Assembly (NCBI GenBank): GCA_029268305.1
Contig: JAJUGE010000017.1
Span: 1-45,969, forward strand
Source of the DNA: Alphaproteobacteria bacterium
GTDB taxonomy: Bacteria; Pseudomonadota; Alphaproteobacteria; JAJUGE01
Reading direction: 5' to 3'
Length of the DNA stretch: 45,969 bases
The translations under genes and the position numbers were made by a program. The notes under the pieces are model-generated. The model saw only the letters and a list, made by a program, of their open reading frames with translations, was not told the origin of the DNA and ran no database searches. Position 1 is the first letter of the stretch; each line of letters opens with the position of its first letter. Below, one piece after another: positions 9,941-19,363 of this stretch.

Positions 9941-11154
9941 CTCGTCACCTCTCCATGTAGGCTCGCCGGAGTCTGTGGTGCGGTATCCGCGAAGGCAAGG
10001 CCAAGCACCACATCGGCCGCTCGCTGACTGGGGGTGAGTTCACCGACCGGGGCCAAACCGGAGCAGATCTCGCGGAATGCCGCTCGCTGCCGATCGCGCG
10101 CTCCCCTATCCATCAGCAGCCTGGAGAGCTCCGTAGCGAGAAGGTCCGGCGTGCAGTCCCCTTGCAGTAGCTCCGGCACAACCGCTTCCCCGGCGAGAAT
10201 ATTGACCAACGAGATGTGCGGCAGTTTGACGAGGCGCCGTGCGAGGAAGGCCGTAAGCCCGCTCGTCTTATAGGCGACCACCATCGGCACCTCGGCGCGC
10301 GCAAGCTCGAGCGTCACACTGCCCGACGCAGCCAATGCGACATCGCTGGCGGTGAATGCCGCAGCCTTCTCGATGCCCCCTCTTATAAGCGTCGTGTCCG
10401 TGGGCCACGCGTGCAACGCTGCCTCTACCGCGGTTCCAACGGTCTCCACCGTGGGCACGACCGTGTGAACAGGGCCTACCGCCTTCTCCACTCGCGCAAC
10501 GGCCTCCCGGAACGCTGGGAGCAGTCGCTGCACCTCGGTCATCCGGCTGCCAGGAAGCAAACAGACGACGCGAGCACCCGGATCAATGCCATACCGCCGC
10601 CGGAACGAAGCCGCCTCTCCGGGCTGGGTCTCGACGAGGGGGTGACCCGTCCAAGTGGTCGGGAGCCCCGCCGCCCGGAAGATCTCGACCTCGAACGGGA
10701 ACAGCGCGAGGAGATGATCGAAACAAGCTGCCATTTTCGTGGCGCGTCGCGGCCGCCAAGCCCAAACCATCGGCGCGACATAGTGGATGCGCAATGCCGG
10801 CAGCCCGCTGCTTTGCAAGCGGCGGGCGAGGCGTTTGTTGAAACTCGACGAATCGATCGTGATCACCGCCGCTGGGCGCAGCTTCACAGCGGCCGTCGTA
10901 GCCTCCTCCAACCGCGCGAGGATCCTCGGTAGGCGAGGCAGGACCTCCCCAATCCCCATGACCGAAAGATCGGACATCGGAAAGATGACCTTGAGCCCTT
11001 CCGCCTGCATCGCCTCTCCGCCGACGCCGACAAACCGCAACGGCTCCGGCGCCCGCTCACGCAGTGCGCGCATGAGGCGGGCACCGATGGCGTCGCCGGA
11101 TGGCTCTCCGGCAACGATGAAAAGCGATACCGCCTCGGCTGACGAAGCGCTCAC
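9937..11154 (-). CDS. lpxB: Lipid-A-disaccharide synthase
   Basis: LpxB is a peripheral membrane glycosyltransferase (GT19) that joins UDP-2,3-diacylglucosamine and lipid X into the lipid A disaccharide. The 405 residues include the N-terminal AGEPSGDAIGARLM motif, the GVGGEAMQAEG segment, the VAPMVWAWR motif, the CLLPGSRMTEV block, and the ASGSVTLELA and VVAYKTS segments near the C-terminus. The GTG start overlaps the lpxI stop (GTGA). The stop overlaps the gloA start. It sits in the usual place, after lpxA and lpxI. Confidence 0.97.
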   Translation of the reverse strand: MSASSAEAVSLFIVAGEPSGDAIGARLMRALRERAPEPLRFVGVGGEAMQAEGLKVIFPMSDLSVMGIGEVLPRLPRILARLEEATTAAVKLRPAAVITIDSSSFNKRLARRLQSSGLPALRIHYVAPMVWAWRPRRATKMAACFDHLLALFPFEVEIFRAAGLPTTWTGHPLVETQPGEAASFRRRYGIDPGARVVCLLPGSRMTEVQRLLPAFREAVARVEKAVGPVHTVVPTVETVGTAVEAALHAWPTDTTLIRGGIEKAAAFTASDVALAASGSVTLELARAEVPMVVAYKTSGLTAFLARRLVKLPHISLVNILAGEAVVPELLQGDCTPDLLATELSRLLMDRGARDRQRAAFREICSGLAPVGELTPSQRAADVVLGLAFADTAPQTPASLHGEVTR

Positions 11155-11978
11155 GTCTCTCGGGCGCTTTCCACCCCAACCAGGAACAGGCCGGCCGCGT
11201 CGGCTTCTTCGACAACCAGCTTGCGGTCCAGCACCAGCACCCCTCCACTTTCCACAGCGATGCCGCGAAGTCCGGCAGATGCGACGTTCCGCACGGTGGT
11301 CGGCCCGATAACCGGCGGGTCGAGTCTGCGATCCTGTTGCGGCTTCGCCATCTTCACCAGGACCCCGCCACCCCCTTCTCGCTGAATGGCGCCCGCGCGA
11401 CCGATCAGGGCGTCCGTTCCTTCAGCGGCCTCGATCGCGAGGACCACGCCCTGTTGCACCACGACGGCCTGACCTGCGTCCGCCCTGCCGAGCGCGGCTG
11501 CTACCTCGATCCCTCGAGCAATGTCGGCGCAGGCCTCCCGATCCGGCAGATACTCCCCACATGGTCCGACCGGACTGGTGGCATCCTGGAGGATGCTCGC
11601 CGGCGAGATTATTCGGAAGCCCTCGGCCTCGAGTTCCCGAGCGACGGCGCGCAACAACCCATCATCCCCCAAAGATCGCAGGGCGAGTTTGCCGAGGAAG
11701 ACGGAAGCGCGCCGGTCCGGATGTATAGAATGAAGTGGCGGTCGGCTGACATTGCCCGCGAAGGTGAGCTCGGACACCCGCGAGCGGCGGAGAAGGTCCA
11801 GCGCGCGCCCGGCCGCGCCGATGCGAACGGTCGCCGTCGCAAAGCCGGCGAAATCGATGGGATCGGCTTGGCCCTCGAGCGCCAGCACGAAAGGTTCGCG
11901 TCCGGTCGAGCGGCAAGCGTGCGCCAGGCGCAGGGGAAAGTCGCCGCTCCCAGCAACGATGCCCAGCTTAGGCGCCAT
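11151..11978 (-). CDS. lpxI: UDP-2,3-diacylglucosamine pyrophosphatase LpxI
   Basis: LpxI (formerly DUF1009) hydrolyses UDP-2,3-diacylglucosamine to lipid X and UMP. It is the alphaproteobacterial replacement for LpxH. The 275-residue protein begins with the LGIVAGSGDFPLRLA segment and has the GLLRAVARELEAEGF and AVVVQQGVVLAIEAAEGTDA regions, with GVLVKMAKPQQD in the C-terminal domain. Its ATG overlaps the 3' end of lpxA by 11 bases, and its stop overlaps lpxB. Its presence shows that lipid A is made by the LpxI branch. Confidence 0.95.
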   Translation of the reverse strand: MAPKLGIVAGSGDFPLRLAHACRSTGREPFVLALEGQADPIDFAGFATATVRIGAAGRALDLLRRSRVSELTFAGNVSRPPLHSIHPDRRASVFLGKLALRSLGDDGLLRAVARELEAEGFRIISPASILQDATSPVGPCGEYLPDREACADIARGIEVAAALGRADAGQAVVVQQGVVLAIEAAEGTDALIGRAGAIQREGGGGVLVKMAKPQQDRRLDPPVIGPTTVRNVASAGLRGIAVESGGVLVLDRKLVVEEADAAGLFLVGVESARET

Positions 11979-12774
11979 CGGTCACCTGGCCCGGACGACA
12001 GAGCGGCCGGCTCGCGTCCTCTCGGACAAATCGGACCAGTTCCTTCACCGTCGTCGCTTCGGGATAGGAGCGCTCCAGACGGTCCAGTCGCTGCGCCAAC
12101 GTTCCGATCCCAGGGTCGAAGAGAATCCGGTAGGCTCCGCGAACTGCCTCGATCTCATCGCGCGAGAAGCCCCGTCGCCGCAGACCTATGAAATTGGGGC
12201 CGGTCAATCGAGCGCGGTCACCGACGACGACGGCGTAGGGCACCACATCGTGCTCGACTCCGCTCATCCCGCCGACCATGGCGTGTACGCCGATCCGCAC
12301 AAACTGGTGAACCGCCGAAAGCCCGCCCAGAATGGCATGATCACCGACGACGACGTGGCCGCCGATCGTTGCGTTGTTCGCCATGACGACGTTGTTGCCG
12401 ACCTTGCAATCATGAGCGACGTGGGCGCTCGCCATGAACAGGCAATCGTCGCCCACGGCCGTCTCCATCCCGCCTCCGACGGTGCCCGGCTGCATCGTCA
12501 CGTACTCTCGGATGATATTGCGCTCGCCGATTACCAAGGTGGATTCTTCACCCCGATACTTCAGGTCCTGGGGCCTGTGGCCGATGGACGCGAATGGAAA
12601 TAGCTGGCACCCCTCACCGATCCGGGTGCGCCCCGTGACCACGACATGGGATAGCAGCCTCACCCCCGCCTCGAGCACCACCCCCGACCCGACGATGCAG
12701 TAGGGACCGATCACGACGTCTGCTGCGATCTCGGTCCCCCGCTCGACGATGGCGGTCGGGTGGATGTCGGGCAT
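11968..12774 (-). CDS. lpxA: UDP-N-acetylglucosamine acyltransferase
   Basis: LpxA is the trimeric left-handed beta-helix acyltransferase that puts the first hydroxyacyl chain on UDP-GlcNAc. The 268-residue protein consists of hexapeptide repeats (imperfect LIVxGx units) from the first residues on, including GHRPQDLKYRGE, the EYVTMQPGT segment, and the catalytic histidine in the HVAHDCKVG block. A short C-terminal helical domain follows. The start ATG shares a base with the fabZ stop (TGATG), and the end overlaps lpxI. The usual partner acyltransferase gene lpxD is not found in this cluster. Confidence 0.97.
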   Translation of the reverse strand: MPDIHPTAIVERGTEIAADVVIGPYCIVGSGVVLEAGVRLLSHVVVTGRTRIGEGCQLFPFASIGHRPQDLKYRGEESTLVIGERNIIREYVTMQPGTVGGGMETAVGDDCLFMASAHVAHDCKVGNNVVMANNATIGGHVVVGDHAILGGLSAVHQFVRIGVHAMVGGMSGVEHDVVPYAVVVGDRARLTGPNFIGLRRRGFSRDEIEAVRGAYRILFDPGIGTLAQRLDRLERSYPEATTVKELVRFVREDASRPLCRPGQVTDGA

Positions 12775-13265
12775 CAGGTATCGAGGATCATCGCACTGTA
12801 AGTAGCTTCGGCAACGAGTGTGCCATCCACCTTGGCTTCGCCTCGAAACTTCCAGACGGATGCACGGCGCCGATGCTTCATCACATGAATATGAAGCTGA
12901 TCGCCGGGTACGACGGGCCGCCGAAAGCGCGCGTCGTCGATCGTCATGAAATAGACGAGCTTGCCCTCGGCAGCAGGCCCGAGCGTATGCACCACCAGCG
13001 CAGCCGCAGTCTGCGCCATCGCTTCTATGATGAGCACACCCGGCATCACCGCTCGCTCTGGGAAATGACCCAGGAAGTGCGGCTCGTTGATCGTGACGTT
13101 CTTAATGCCCTTCGCGCTTTCGCCGACGACGACATCTTCGATGCGGTCGACCATCAGCATCGGATAACGATGCGGGATCATCTCCATCAGGCGGCTGATG
13201 TCGATCGTATTCCCGGCCGCGGAAGGCTTGGTGGAATCCATTTCAGTACCGACCTGTCTATTCAT
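12774..13265 (-). CDS. fabZ: 3-hydroxyacyl-ACP dehydratase
   Basis: FabZ dehydrates 3-hydroxyacyl-ACP in fatty acid elongation and competes with LpxA and LpxD for hydroxyacyl-ACP. The hot-dog fold motifs are clear: [26 protein letters not shown] with the catalytic histidine, and LIIEAMAQ with the catalytic glutamate. The annotated ATG gives 163 residues; an internal ATG eight codons later (13241) would give 155 and cannot be excluded. It is followed directly by lpxA. Upstream, skp is separated by only 59 bases, where lpxD would normally lie. Confidence 0.95.
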   Translation of the reverse strand: MNRQVGTEMDSTKPSAAGNTIDISRLMEMIPHRYPMLMVDRIEDVVVGESAKGIKNVTINEPHFLGHFPERAVMPGVLIIEAMAQTAAALVVHTLGPAAEGKLVYFMTIDDARFRRPVVPGDQLHIHVMKHRRRASVWKFRGEAKVDGTLVAEATYSAMILDT

Positions 13266-13324
13266 CGACTGTCATAAGCAAGCGGGCCCACCAACAATCC
13301 GGCAGACGCCCGGCTTCGCGACTT

Positions 13325-13891
13325 TTACCCCCTCGGCGTCTCTACTGTAACCGTCGATAGCTCCGCATTCAGTTGGGCAAGGACCTCGTCGGTGAACTCC
13401 ATCCGATCATCGGCATAGACGAGGTCGGACTTCTGTACCACGACGTTGGCACCATGACGCTGTGCGACCGTTTCGACGATCTTAAGCAAGCGGTTCCTCA
13501 CCACCTGCACCGCATCTCTCAGTGCCTGATCCAGTTGCGTGCGTCGGGTACGCGCTTTCACCTGCAGCGCCGATGCTCGCTGCTGCAGTTCCTGTCGCCG
13601 TTGGTTGAAGGCCTCCGGCGAGAGCACCTGGCGTTGTTGGGCCATCTCCTGATCCGCACGCCGAAGCTCGTCCTCTTCCCGCTTGATCTCGGCCTGATAG
13701 CTGCTGCGGATCTGGTCGATCTGATCGCGGATCGAATTCATCGCCCGGGCCTCCGCCATGATCTTGGCGGTGTCGATCACCATCACCACCGGCTGCGGGA
13801 TCGATTGCGCGATCGAGAGGCTGGGCGTGGCAAGCAGCAGAAGCGCCGCCATCCACGCCGCAGCACGGCAGGATCGCAGGCACCAATCCAT
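13325..13891 (-). CDS. skp: OmpH/Skp family periplasmic chaperone
   Basis: Skp holds unfolded outer-membrane proteins in the periplasm before delivery to the BAM complex. The 188-residue protein starts with a signal peptide: basic start, then the hydrophobic AALLLLATPSLSIAQS segment with probable cleavage after SIAQ or nearby. The mature part has a long charged coiled coil, rich in Gln, Arg and Glu over about residues 55-145, flanked by short beta segments, as expected for the jellyfish-like trimer. The ATG directly abuts the bamA stop, which supports co-expression with its functional partner. Confidence 0.93.
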   Translation of the reverse strand: MDWCLRSCRAAAWMAALLLLATPSLSIAQSIPQPVVMVIDTAKIMAEARAMNSIRDQIDQIRSSYQAEIKREEDELRRADQEMAQQRQVLSPEAFNQRRQELQQRASALQVKARTRRTQLDQALRDAVQVVRNRLLKIVETVAQRHGANVVVQKSDLVYADDRMEFTDEVLAQLNAELSTVTVETPRG

Positions 13892-16213
13892 CTAGAAGCG
13901 CGTCCCGAAGCTGAAGAGCACATTGTCGACTTCGTCGACATCTTCCTTGACGACGGGATGTCCGAAATCGACCCGGAGCGGCCCGAACGGCGAGCGCCAG
14001 GTCACGCCGACACCCACGGATACTCGCAGGCCGCCGGCCTTGTCGATCTCCGGTCCGGAATCGTCGATGCCGCTCAGGGTGCCGAAATCGGAGAAGACCC
14101 GCCCCTTGAACCCGTATTCCTCCGGGAGACCAAGGGGGAAGGATAGTTCAACCGTTCCGATGGCATACTGATTGCCGCCGAGGGCGTCGTCCGTAGTCAC
14201 GTCGCGGGGGCCGATACCGCTGATCGAGAAGCCCCGGAAGGAATCGCCGCCCTTCTGGAATCTATCGTTCAGTCCCACATCCTGGCCGAGCCCGACGATA
14301 TAGCCAGCCCGACCGCTTACGCCGAGCACGGTCTCTTCCCACAGCGGAAGATAGTGCCCTCCCCCGATCTCGGTTCGCGCGTAATACACGTCGCCGCCGA
14401 GACCGGCGATCTCGTTGGAGAGGCTGAGGAAGTATCCCTCGGTGGGATCGAAGCGGCTGTCGCGCTTGTCGTAAACCAGCTCATGCCCAATGGCGGAGGT
14501 CAGGTCCACGCCTTCCTCCGCGCGGACGAACCGTGATGCGTCAGAGCCGGGGTCGATATCGTCTCGCCGCAGCGTATACCGCCAACGCTGCGAAAGGGAT
14601 TCTGTGATCCGGTACCCCGCCCGCAACGAGAAGCCCGAGGTCGTGAGGTCGAACGAGCTTTCGTCCGAGTTGTCTCGCACGACGTGGAACAGGTCGAAGC
14701 CGGCGAGCAGGTTGCGCTCGAGGAAGTAGGGCTCGGTGAAGCTGAGATCGACCTGCTGCTGGCGTCCCGAGGCCTGTATTCCCACCCGCAGATCCTGACC
14801 ACGCCCGAGGAGGTTGCGCTCTCGTATGCCGATGTCCGCGAGCGGTCCCTGGGTTGAGGAATATCCCGCGCCCAGCGAGATTTCGCCTGTCGCCTGCTCC
14901 TGCACCTCGACCTTGATCGTTGTCCGATCCGGCTGGTCGCTCGGCACGTTCGTGACTTCGACGCGCTCGAAGAAACCCAGATTGCGGAGCCGTTGCCGCG
15001 AGCGCTGCAGCTTAGCCGTGTTGAATGCGTCTCCTTCCGCAAGCCTGAATTCGCGGCGAATGACCCGGTCGAGGGTCCGCACATTTCCTTCGATCTCGAT
15101 CCGATCGACATAGACTCGCGGTCCCTCGCCGATCTCGAAGGTGACGTCGACCATGCGCTCGTCGCGGCGCCGGGTCACCCGCGGCCGAACGTCGACGAAT
15201 GCGTAGCCGTACCGGCCGATCTCCTCGGTGAGGGCTTGGACAGTCTCTTCCACGAGATCGGAGTTGTACCATTCGCCGGTGACGGGACGCACGAAGGGCC
15301 GCAGCTGATCCGTCTGTAAATCCGGCAGCTTGCTGACGAGGTCGATCTCGCCGAACCGGTACCGTTCGCCCTCCTCGACCGTGAACGTGAGAATGAAGGC
15401 GGACCCGTCTGGTGACAATTCAGCGACCGAGGAGACGACCCGAAAGTCGGCGTATCCTTCGCGCAGGTAGAATTTTCTCAACAGTTCGCGGTCGAGTGCG
15501 ATCCGATCCGGGTCGTAGATGTCGTCCGAGCTTAAAAACCGCCACCAGCGGCTTTCCGTGGTCCGGATCTCCGAGCGAAGGTCGCCGTCATCGAACTTCT
15601 CGTTGCCGATGAAGACGATCCGGTCGATTTCCGTCTGCTCCCCCTCGCTGATCTCGAAGACGAGGTCAACCCGGTTCTGCTCGAGGGGAATGATCTTCGG
15701 CACGACGTTGGCACCGAAGCGCCCGCTGCGCCTGTAGACGTCCAGAATCCGTTTGACGTCGTTCTGTACCCGCGTTCGGGTGTAGACGACCCGCGGCTTG
15801 GACTGCACTTCCTGAGAGAGGGTTTCGTCCTCGATCCGTCGATTGCCCTCGAACGCCACCCGATTGATGATCGGATTCTCCGTCACTCGCACGATTAGGG
15901 TATTCCCTTCCCGCCCGAACGTGACGTCGGAGAAATAGCCGGTGCCGAACAGGGATTTCAGCGACTCGTTCAGCTCTGACGGATCGAAGGGATCGCCCGG
16001 ACGCACAGTCAGATACGAACGGACCGTCTCGGCATCGACCCGTTGGGCGCCCTCGACACGGATATCCTGGATCGCGCCTGGTCCGGCCTGGGCGATGTCC
16101 GCCGAGAAGAACTGCGCCGCCGCATCGGGCGCCGCAACGCTGGCTACAAGCCAGAACAGCAGCAGGTAACCCGAAATTCGGCCTGCTCGACGCCAATCTC
16201 TGAAGAATTGCAT
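13892..16213 (-). CDS. bamA: Outer membrane protein assembly factor BamA
   Basis: BamA is the essential Omp85-family insertase for outer-membrane beta-barrel proteins. The 773-residue precursor has a signal peptide ending near AAAQF, then five POTRA repeats over about residues 45-440. The first begins IQDIRVEGAQRVDAETV; later ones carry the typical IxxIxFxGN pattern such as IDRIVFIGNEKFDD. The C-terminal 16-strand barrel includes the RGF-type loop motif in DSFRGFSISGIG, and the chain ends with phenylalanine (SFGTRF), the BAM recognition signal. It lies between rseP and skp as in most Proteobacteria. Confidence 0.97.
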   Translation of the reverse strand: MQFFRDWRRAGRISGYLLLFWLVASVAAPDAAAQFFSADIAQAGPGAIQDIRVEGAQRVDAETVRSYLTVRPGDPFDPSELNESLKSLFGTGYFSDVTFGREGNTLIVRVTENPIINRVAFEGNRRIEDETLSQEVQSKPRVVYTRTRVQNDVKRILDVYRRSGRFGANVVPKIIPLEQNRVDLVFEISEGEQTEIDRIVFIGNEKFDDGDLRSEIRTTESRWWRFLSSDDIYDPDRIALDRELLRKFYLREGYADFRVVSSVAELSPDGSAFILTFTVEEGERYRFGEIDLVSKLPDLQTDQLRPFVRPVTGEWYNSDLVEETVQALTEEIGRYGYAFVDVRPRVTRRRDERMVDVTFEIGEGPRVYVDRIEIEGNVRTLDRVIRREFRLAEGDAFNTAKLQRSRQRLRNLGFFERVEVTNVPSDQPDRTTIKVEVQEQATGEISLGAGYSSTQGPLADIGIRERNLLGRGQDLRVGIQASGRQQQVDLSFTEPYFLERNLLAGFDLFHVVRDNSDESSFDLTTSGFSLRAGYRITESLSQRWRYTLRRDDIDPGSDASRFVRAEEGVDLTSAIGHELVYDKRDSRFDPTEGYFLSLSNEIAGLGGDVYYARTEIGGGHYLPLWEETVLGVSGRAGYIVGLGQDVGLNDRFQKGGDSFRGFSISGIGPRDVTTDDALGGNQYAIGTVELSFPLGLPEEYGFKGRVFSDFGTLSGIDDSGPEIDKAGGLRVSVGVGVTWRSPFGPLRVDFGHPVVKEDVDEVDNVLFSFGTRF

Positions 16214-16217
16214 ATGG

Positions 16218-17351
16218 CTAGCTGACTATCTGCTTGACGAAATCCACGACGCGAAAGTGCACGAGGTCATTCCAGGTCGCAAACAGCATCAGCGCAATCA
16301 CGAGTGCGAAACCGATTCGAAACCCGTACTCCTGCGCCCGCTCCCCCAATGGCTTACCCCGGACGGCCTCGATCCCATAGAACAGCAAGTGCCCCCCGTC
16401 GAGCATTGGAATCGGGAAAAGATTGATGAGCCCCAGATTGATGGAGAGCATAACCATAAAGTTGACGATTGCCACAACGCCGACTTGCGACACCTCGCCG
16501 GAAATGTGAGCAATCCGGACGATGCCGCCCAACTCGTCGGTCGGACGAGAGCCGCCGATCATTTGGCCGACCACCTCCAGGATCATGCCGCAGGTGATCC
16601 AAGTCTGCTCGATAGCCGCTGCTGCCGCTTCGATCGGGCCGAGCTTTACGGCTTCGACACCGGACCGTGAGATTCCAATCCTGCCGATCGTTTGAACGTT
16701 TCCGAAGCGGTCAGTCAACTCGTGCCGATGTGGGACGATCGTGAGTGTGATCTGCTCGCCGTCCCGGTCGATCACGGCTTGCATCTCGACGCCGGGGTTG
16801 AGCTGGACGATGCGTTGAATGTCTTCGAACCGCTCGACTGTACGCCCGTTGAGCGCGACGAACCGATCGCCGGGTCGTAGTCCCGCCTCTGCCGCAGCGC
16901 TCTCCCCCAGCACTGCGCCCACCTCCGGCGGCGTGAATGGCCGGCCTACCGCCATGAACATGATTGCCAAGAGCACGATGGCGAACAGGAAGTTGGCGGC
17001 CGGACCCGCGGCGACGATCGCCGCGCGCTGGCCCAGGCGTTTGCAATGAAACGCCTGGGCTCTCTCTTCCGGCGCCATTTCCCGCAGTCTGCCGTCCGGT
17101 GTGCTGGCGGCCCCCGCATCGCCGAACATCTTCACATAGCCGCCGAGCGGGATCGCGCTGAATTTCCACCGCGTTCCCCGGCTGTCCGTGTACCCGAACA
17201 ACTCCGGCCCAAAGCCGACGGAGAAGACCTCCACGCGCACGCCGTTCCAGCGTGCGACCAGGAAGTGACCCAACTCGTGCACGAAGACGAGGATCGTCAG
17301 GATCACTAGGAACGGGATGATGTATTCAAGGACTAGTGACATGCTCGACAT
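16218..17351 (-). CDS. rseP: RIP metalloprotease RseP
   Basis: This site-2 protease cuts transmembrane anti-sigma factors and leftover signal peptides in the inner membrane. The zinc site HELGH is at residues 25-29 within the first membrane segment, and the third ligand motif LDGGHL is near residue 320. One clear PDZ domain (around residues 130-210, AGLRPGDRFVALNG) is seen; E. coli RseP has two. The length of 377 residues fits alphaproteobacterial homologues. A later in-frame ATG at codon 4 is an alternative start. It lies between dxr (15 bases) and bamA (4 bases). Confidence 0.95.
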   Translation of the reverse strand: MSSMSLVLEYIIPFLVILTILVFVHELGHFLVARWNGVRVEVFSVGFGPELFGYTDSRGTRWKFSAIPLGGYVKMFGDAGAASTPDGRLREMAPEERAQAFHCKRLGQRAAIVAAGPAANFLFAIVLLAIMFMAVGRPFTPPEVGAVLGESAAAEAGLRPGDRFVALNGRTVERFEDIQRIVQLNPGVEMQAVIDRDGEQITLTIVPHRHELTDRFGNVQTIGRIGISRSGVEAVKLGPIEAAAAAIEQTWITCGMILEVVGQMIGGSRPTDELGGIVRIAHISGEVSQVGVVAIVNFMVMLSINLGLINLFPIPMLDGGHLLFYGIEAVRGKPLGERAQEYGFRIGFALVIALMLFATWNDLVHFRVVDFVKQIVS

Positions 17352-17366
17352 CCTGTCTGCGCGGGC

Positions 17367-18557
17367 TCAGCCCACGGCAGCGGTGCTGCGCAAAAGTCGG
17401 GAAGCCGAAGCGCGAGCTTCGATGTCTACCTCGATGACGTCTTCGATCTTTTCGATCGGACGGTGGGGAACGCGGGCGAGCGTCTCCCCGACGATATCGG
17501 CTATCTCCAGGAAACGCGCACTTCCGGTAAGGAATGCCGCAACCGCAACCTCGTTCGCGGCATTCAGGACGATCGGGTGCGATCCGCCCCTTTGAAGAGC
17601 TTCGCGCGCAAGCGCCAGCGCGGGGAATCGCTCCGTATCCGGCGGCTCGAAGGTGAGCCGGCCGATCGACGCCAGGTCGAGACGGACGTCGGGGACGGCC
17701 ATCCGCTCCGGCCAGGCCAGGGCCAGCGAGATCGGCGTGCGCATATCGGGGGCGCCGAGTTGGGCGAGCACCGATCCATCGCGGTATGCGACCAGGCTAT
17801 GCACGACCGATTGCGGATGGACGAGGATCTCTACGCGCTCTTCCGGGACGGGGAAGAGATGGCAGGCTTCGATCAGCTCGAGCCCCTTGTTCATCATTGT
17901 CGCCGAATCGATCGTGATCTTCGCACCCATTTCCCAATTGGGGTGCATGAGTGCCTGCTCCCGCGTAACGCTGCGCATCTCCTCGCGGGTCAGCTCCCGG
18001 AAAGGACCGCCAGACGCGGTGAGAATTATGCGATCGACCGACTCTGGACGGTTGAAATCGAAGACCTGGAAAATGGCGTTATGCTCCGAGTCGACGGGAA
18101 GCAGAACGGCACCGTTGTTTCTCACCGCTGCGGTCACGAGCTCGCCGGCGCAGACGAGACACTCCTTGTTGGCGAGTGCGACGGTCGCCCCTCGGGCGAT
18201 CGCAGTCAGAGTCGGCTCCAATCCGGCAGCGCCGACGATCGCCGCCATCACCCAGTCTGCAGGGCGCTGCGCGGCGTCCACCAGTGCCTGCTTGCCGGCC
18301 GCGACCTCGATCCCGGTTCCGTTCAGCGCATCGCGCAGTCCGGCGTAGGCCCCTTCGTCCGCAACCACAGCGAGGGCCGGACGAAGCCGCAATGCCTGTT
18401 CGGCAAGCTGCCGGTAATTGCTCCCCGCGGTCAGCGCCTCAACCTCGAACGCCGACCGATCCCGCTCGATCAATTCGATCGTGTTGCGTCCGATCGAGCC
18501 GGTAGAGCCGAGAATGGTGACCCGGCGTTTCGCACCTTCAGGGAAACTCAACCCCAT
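17367..18557 (-). CDS. dxr: 1-deoxy-D-xylulose 5-phosphate reductoisomerase
   Basis: Dxr makes 2-C-methyl-D-erythritol 4-phosphate with NADPH, the committed step of the non-mevalonate isoprenoid pathway. The 396-residue protein has the NADPH loop GSTGSIGRNT close to its start, the LANKECLVCAGE segment, the metal and substrate motif VDSEHNAIFQ, the flexible loop before MHPNWEMG, and TMMNKGLELIEA. The start overlaps the cdsA 3' end by ten bases. Its neighbour uppS uses the products of this pathway to make undecaprenyl diphosphate. Confidence 0.97.
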   Translation of the reverse strand: MGLSFPEGAKRRVTILGSTGSIGRNTIELIERDRSAFEVEALTAGSNYRQLAEQALRLRPALAVVADEGAYAGLRDALNGTGIEVAAGKQALVDAAQRPADWVMAAIVGAAGLEPTLTAIARGATVALANKECLVCAGELVTAAVRNNGAVLLPVDSEHNAIFQVFDFNRPESVDRIILTASGGPFRELTREEMRSVTREQALMHPNWEMGAKITIDSATMMNKGLELIEACHLFPVPEERVEILVHPQSVVHSLVAYRDGSVLAQLGAPDMRTPISLALAWPERMAVPDVRLDLASIGRLTFEPPDTERFPALALAREALQRGGSHPIVLNAANEVAVAAFLTGSARFLEIADIVGETLARVPHRPIEKIEDVIEVDIEARASASRLLRSTAAVG

Positions 18558-19363
18558 CTCCAGCTCTCCGACAGCAATAACGCCGTTGCAGGGGCCGCCA
18601 GCAGCAAACCATCCACCCGATCCAGCAGCCCACCATGCCCGGGGATCAGCGCACTGCTGTCCTTCAGTCCGAACCGCCGCTTCGCCGCCGACTCGAAAAG
18701 GTCACCGATCACCGCCGCGCCGCCGACGAGTACGGCGGCGGTCGCCGCCGAGATCGCGGTCGCCGCGACACCGTACGGATATGCCACCCCGACCGCAATC
18801 GCGGCGAGCAGCCCGCCCGCCAATCCCGACCAGGTCTTCTTCGGGCTGATGCGGGGCGCAAGTTTCGGCCCGCCGCTGACCCGCCCGACGAGGTAGCCTC
18901 CAGTGTCAACGGCCCAGGTCACCAGAAACACCCAGATCGTGGCGTGAAGCCCTTGGCCGCCGCTGCGGATCGTAAGCAGCGCGATCCCGCCCAGCGCGAT
19001 CAGAAGCAGCCCGGCAGATCTCCACCCGGAGGCTTCGGCACTTGCAGCCAAGCCGCCGAACAGCCACGCGCCGGCGAGCGCGAATGCCAGCAACAACGCA
19101 AGCAAGACCGGCACCCCCAGGGCAGGCAGCAGAACTACTCCTGCGACGGCAGAGACGAACGGCCAGTCGCGCCCCTCGAAGCGCCCGTATCGGCAGAGCT
19201 TCGCCCACTCCCATGCCAAAGCTGCGGACGCGGCGATAACCATCAGGTCGAACCAGGGAGATCCCAGCCAGATCGCGCCGATCGCGATCGGCGCCAGAAC
19301 GGCGGCGGATGCAATCCTCGTCCAGAAGTTTCGGGCACCCCCGTTAGGTGCCCGTGGCGCCAT
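18548..19363 (-). CDS. cdsA: Phosphatidate cytidylyltransferase
   Basis: CdsA activates phosphatidic acid to CDP-diacylglycerol for phospholipid synthesis. The chosen ATG at 19363 gives 271 residues and overlaps the uppS end by 20 bases; a longer in-frame ATG at 19459 would run about 115 bases into uppS and adds no recognisable domain. About seven or eight hydrophobic segments are seen. The family signature is present near the C-terminus: AAKRRFGLKD followed by PGHGGLLDRVDG. The upstream block DTGGYLVGR and SPKKTWSGL is also typical. Confidence 0.95.
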   Translation of the reverse strand: MAPRAPNGGARNFWTRIASAAVLAPIAIGAIWLGSPWFDLMVIAASAALAWEWAKLCRYGRFEGRDWPFVSAVAGVVLLPALGVPVLLALLLAFALAGAWLFGGLAASAEASGWRSAGLLLIALGGIALLTIRSGGQGLHATIWVFLVTWAVDTGGYLVGRVSGGPKLAPRISPKKTWSGLAGGLLAAIAVGVAYPYGVAATAISAATAAVLVGGAAVIGDLFESAAKRRFGLKDSSALIPGHGGLLDRVDGLLLAAPATALLLSESWRWG

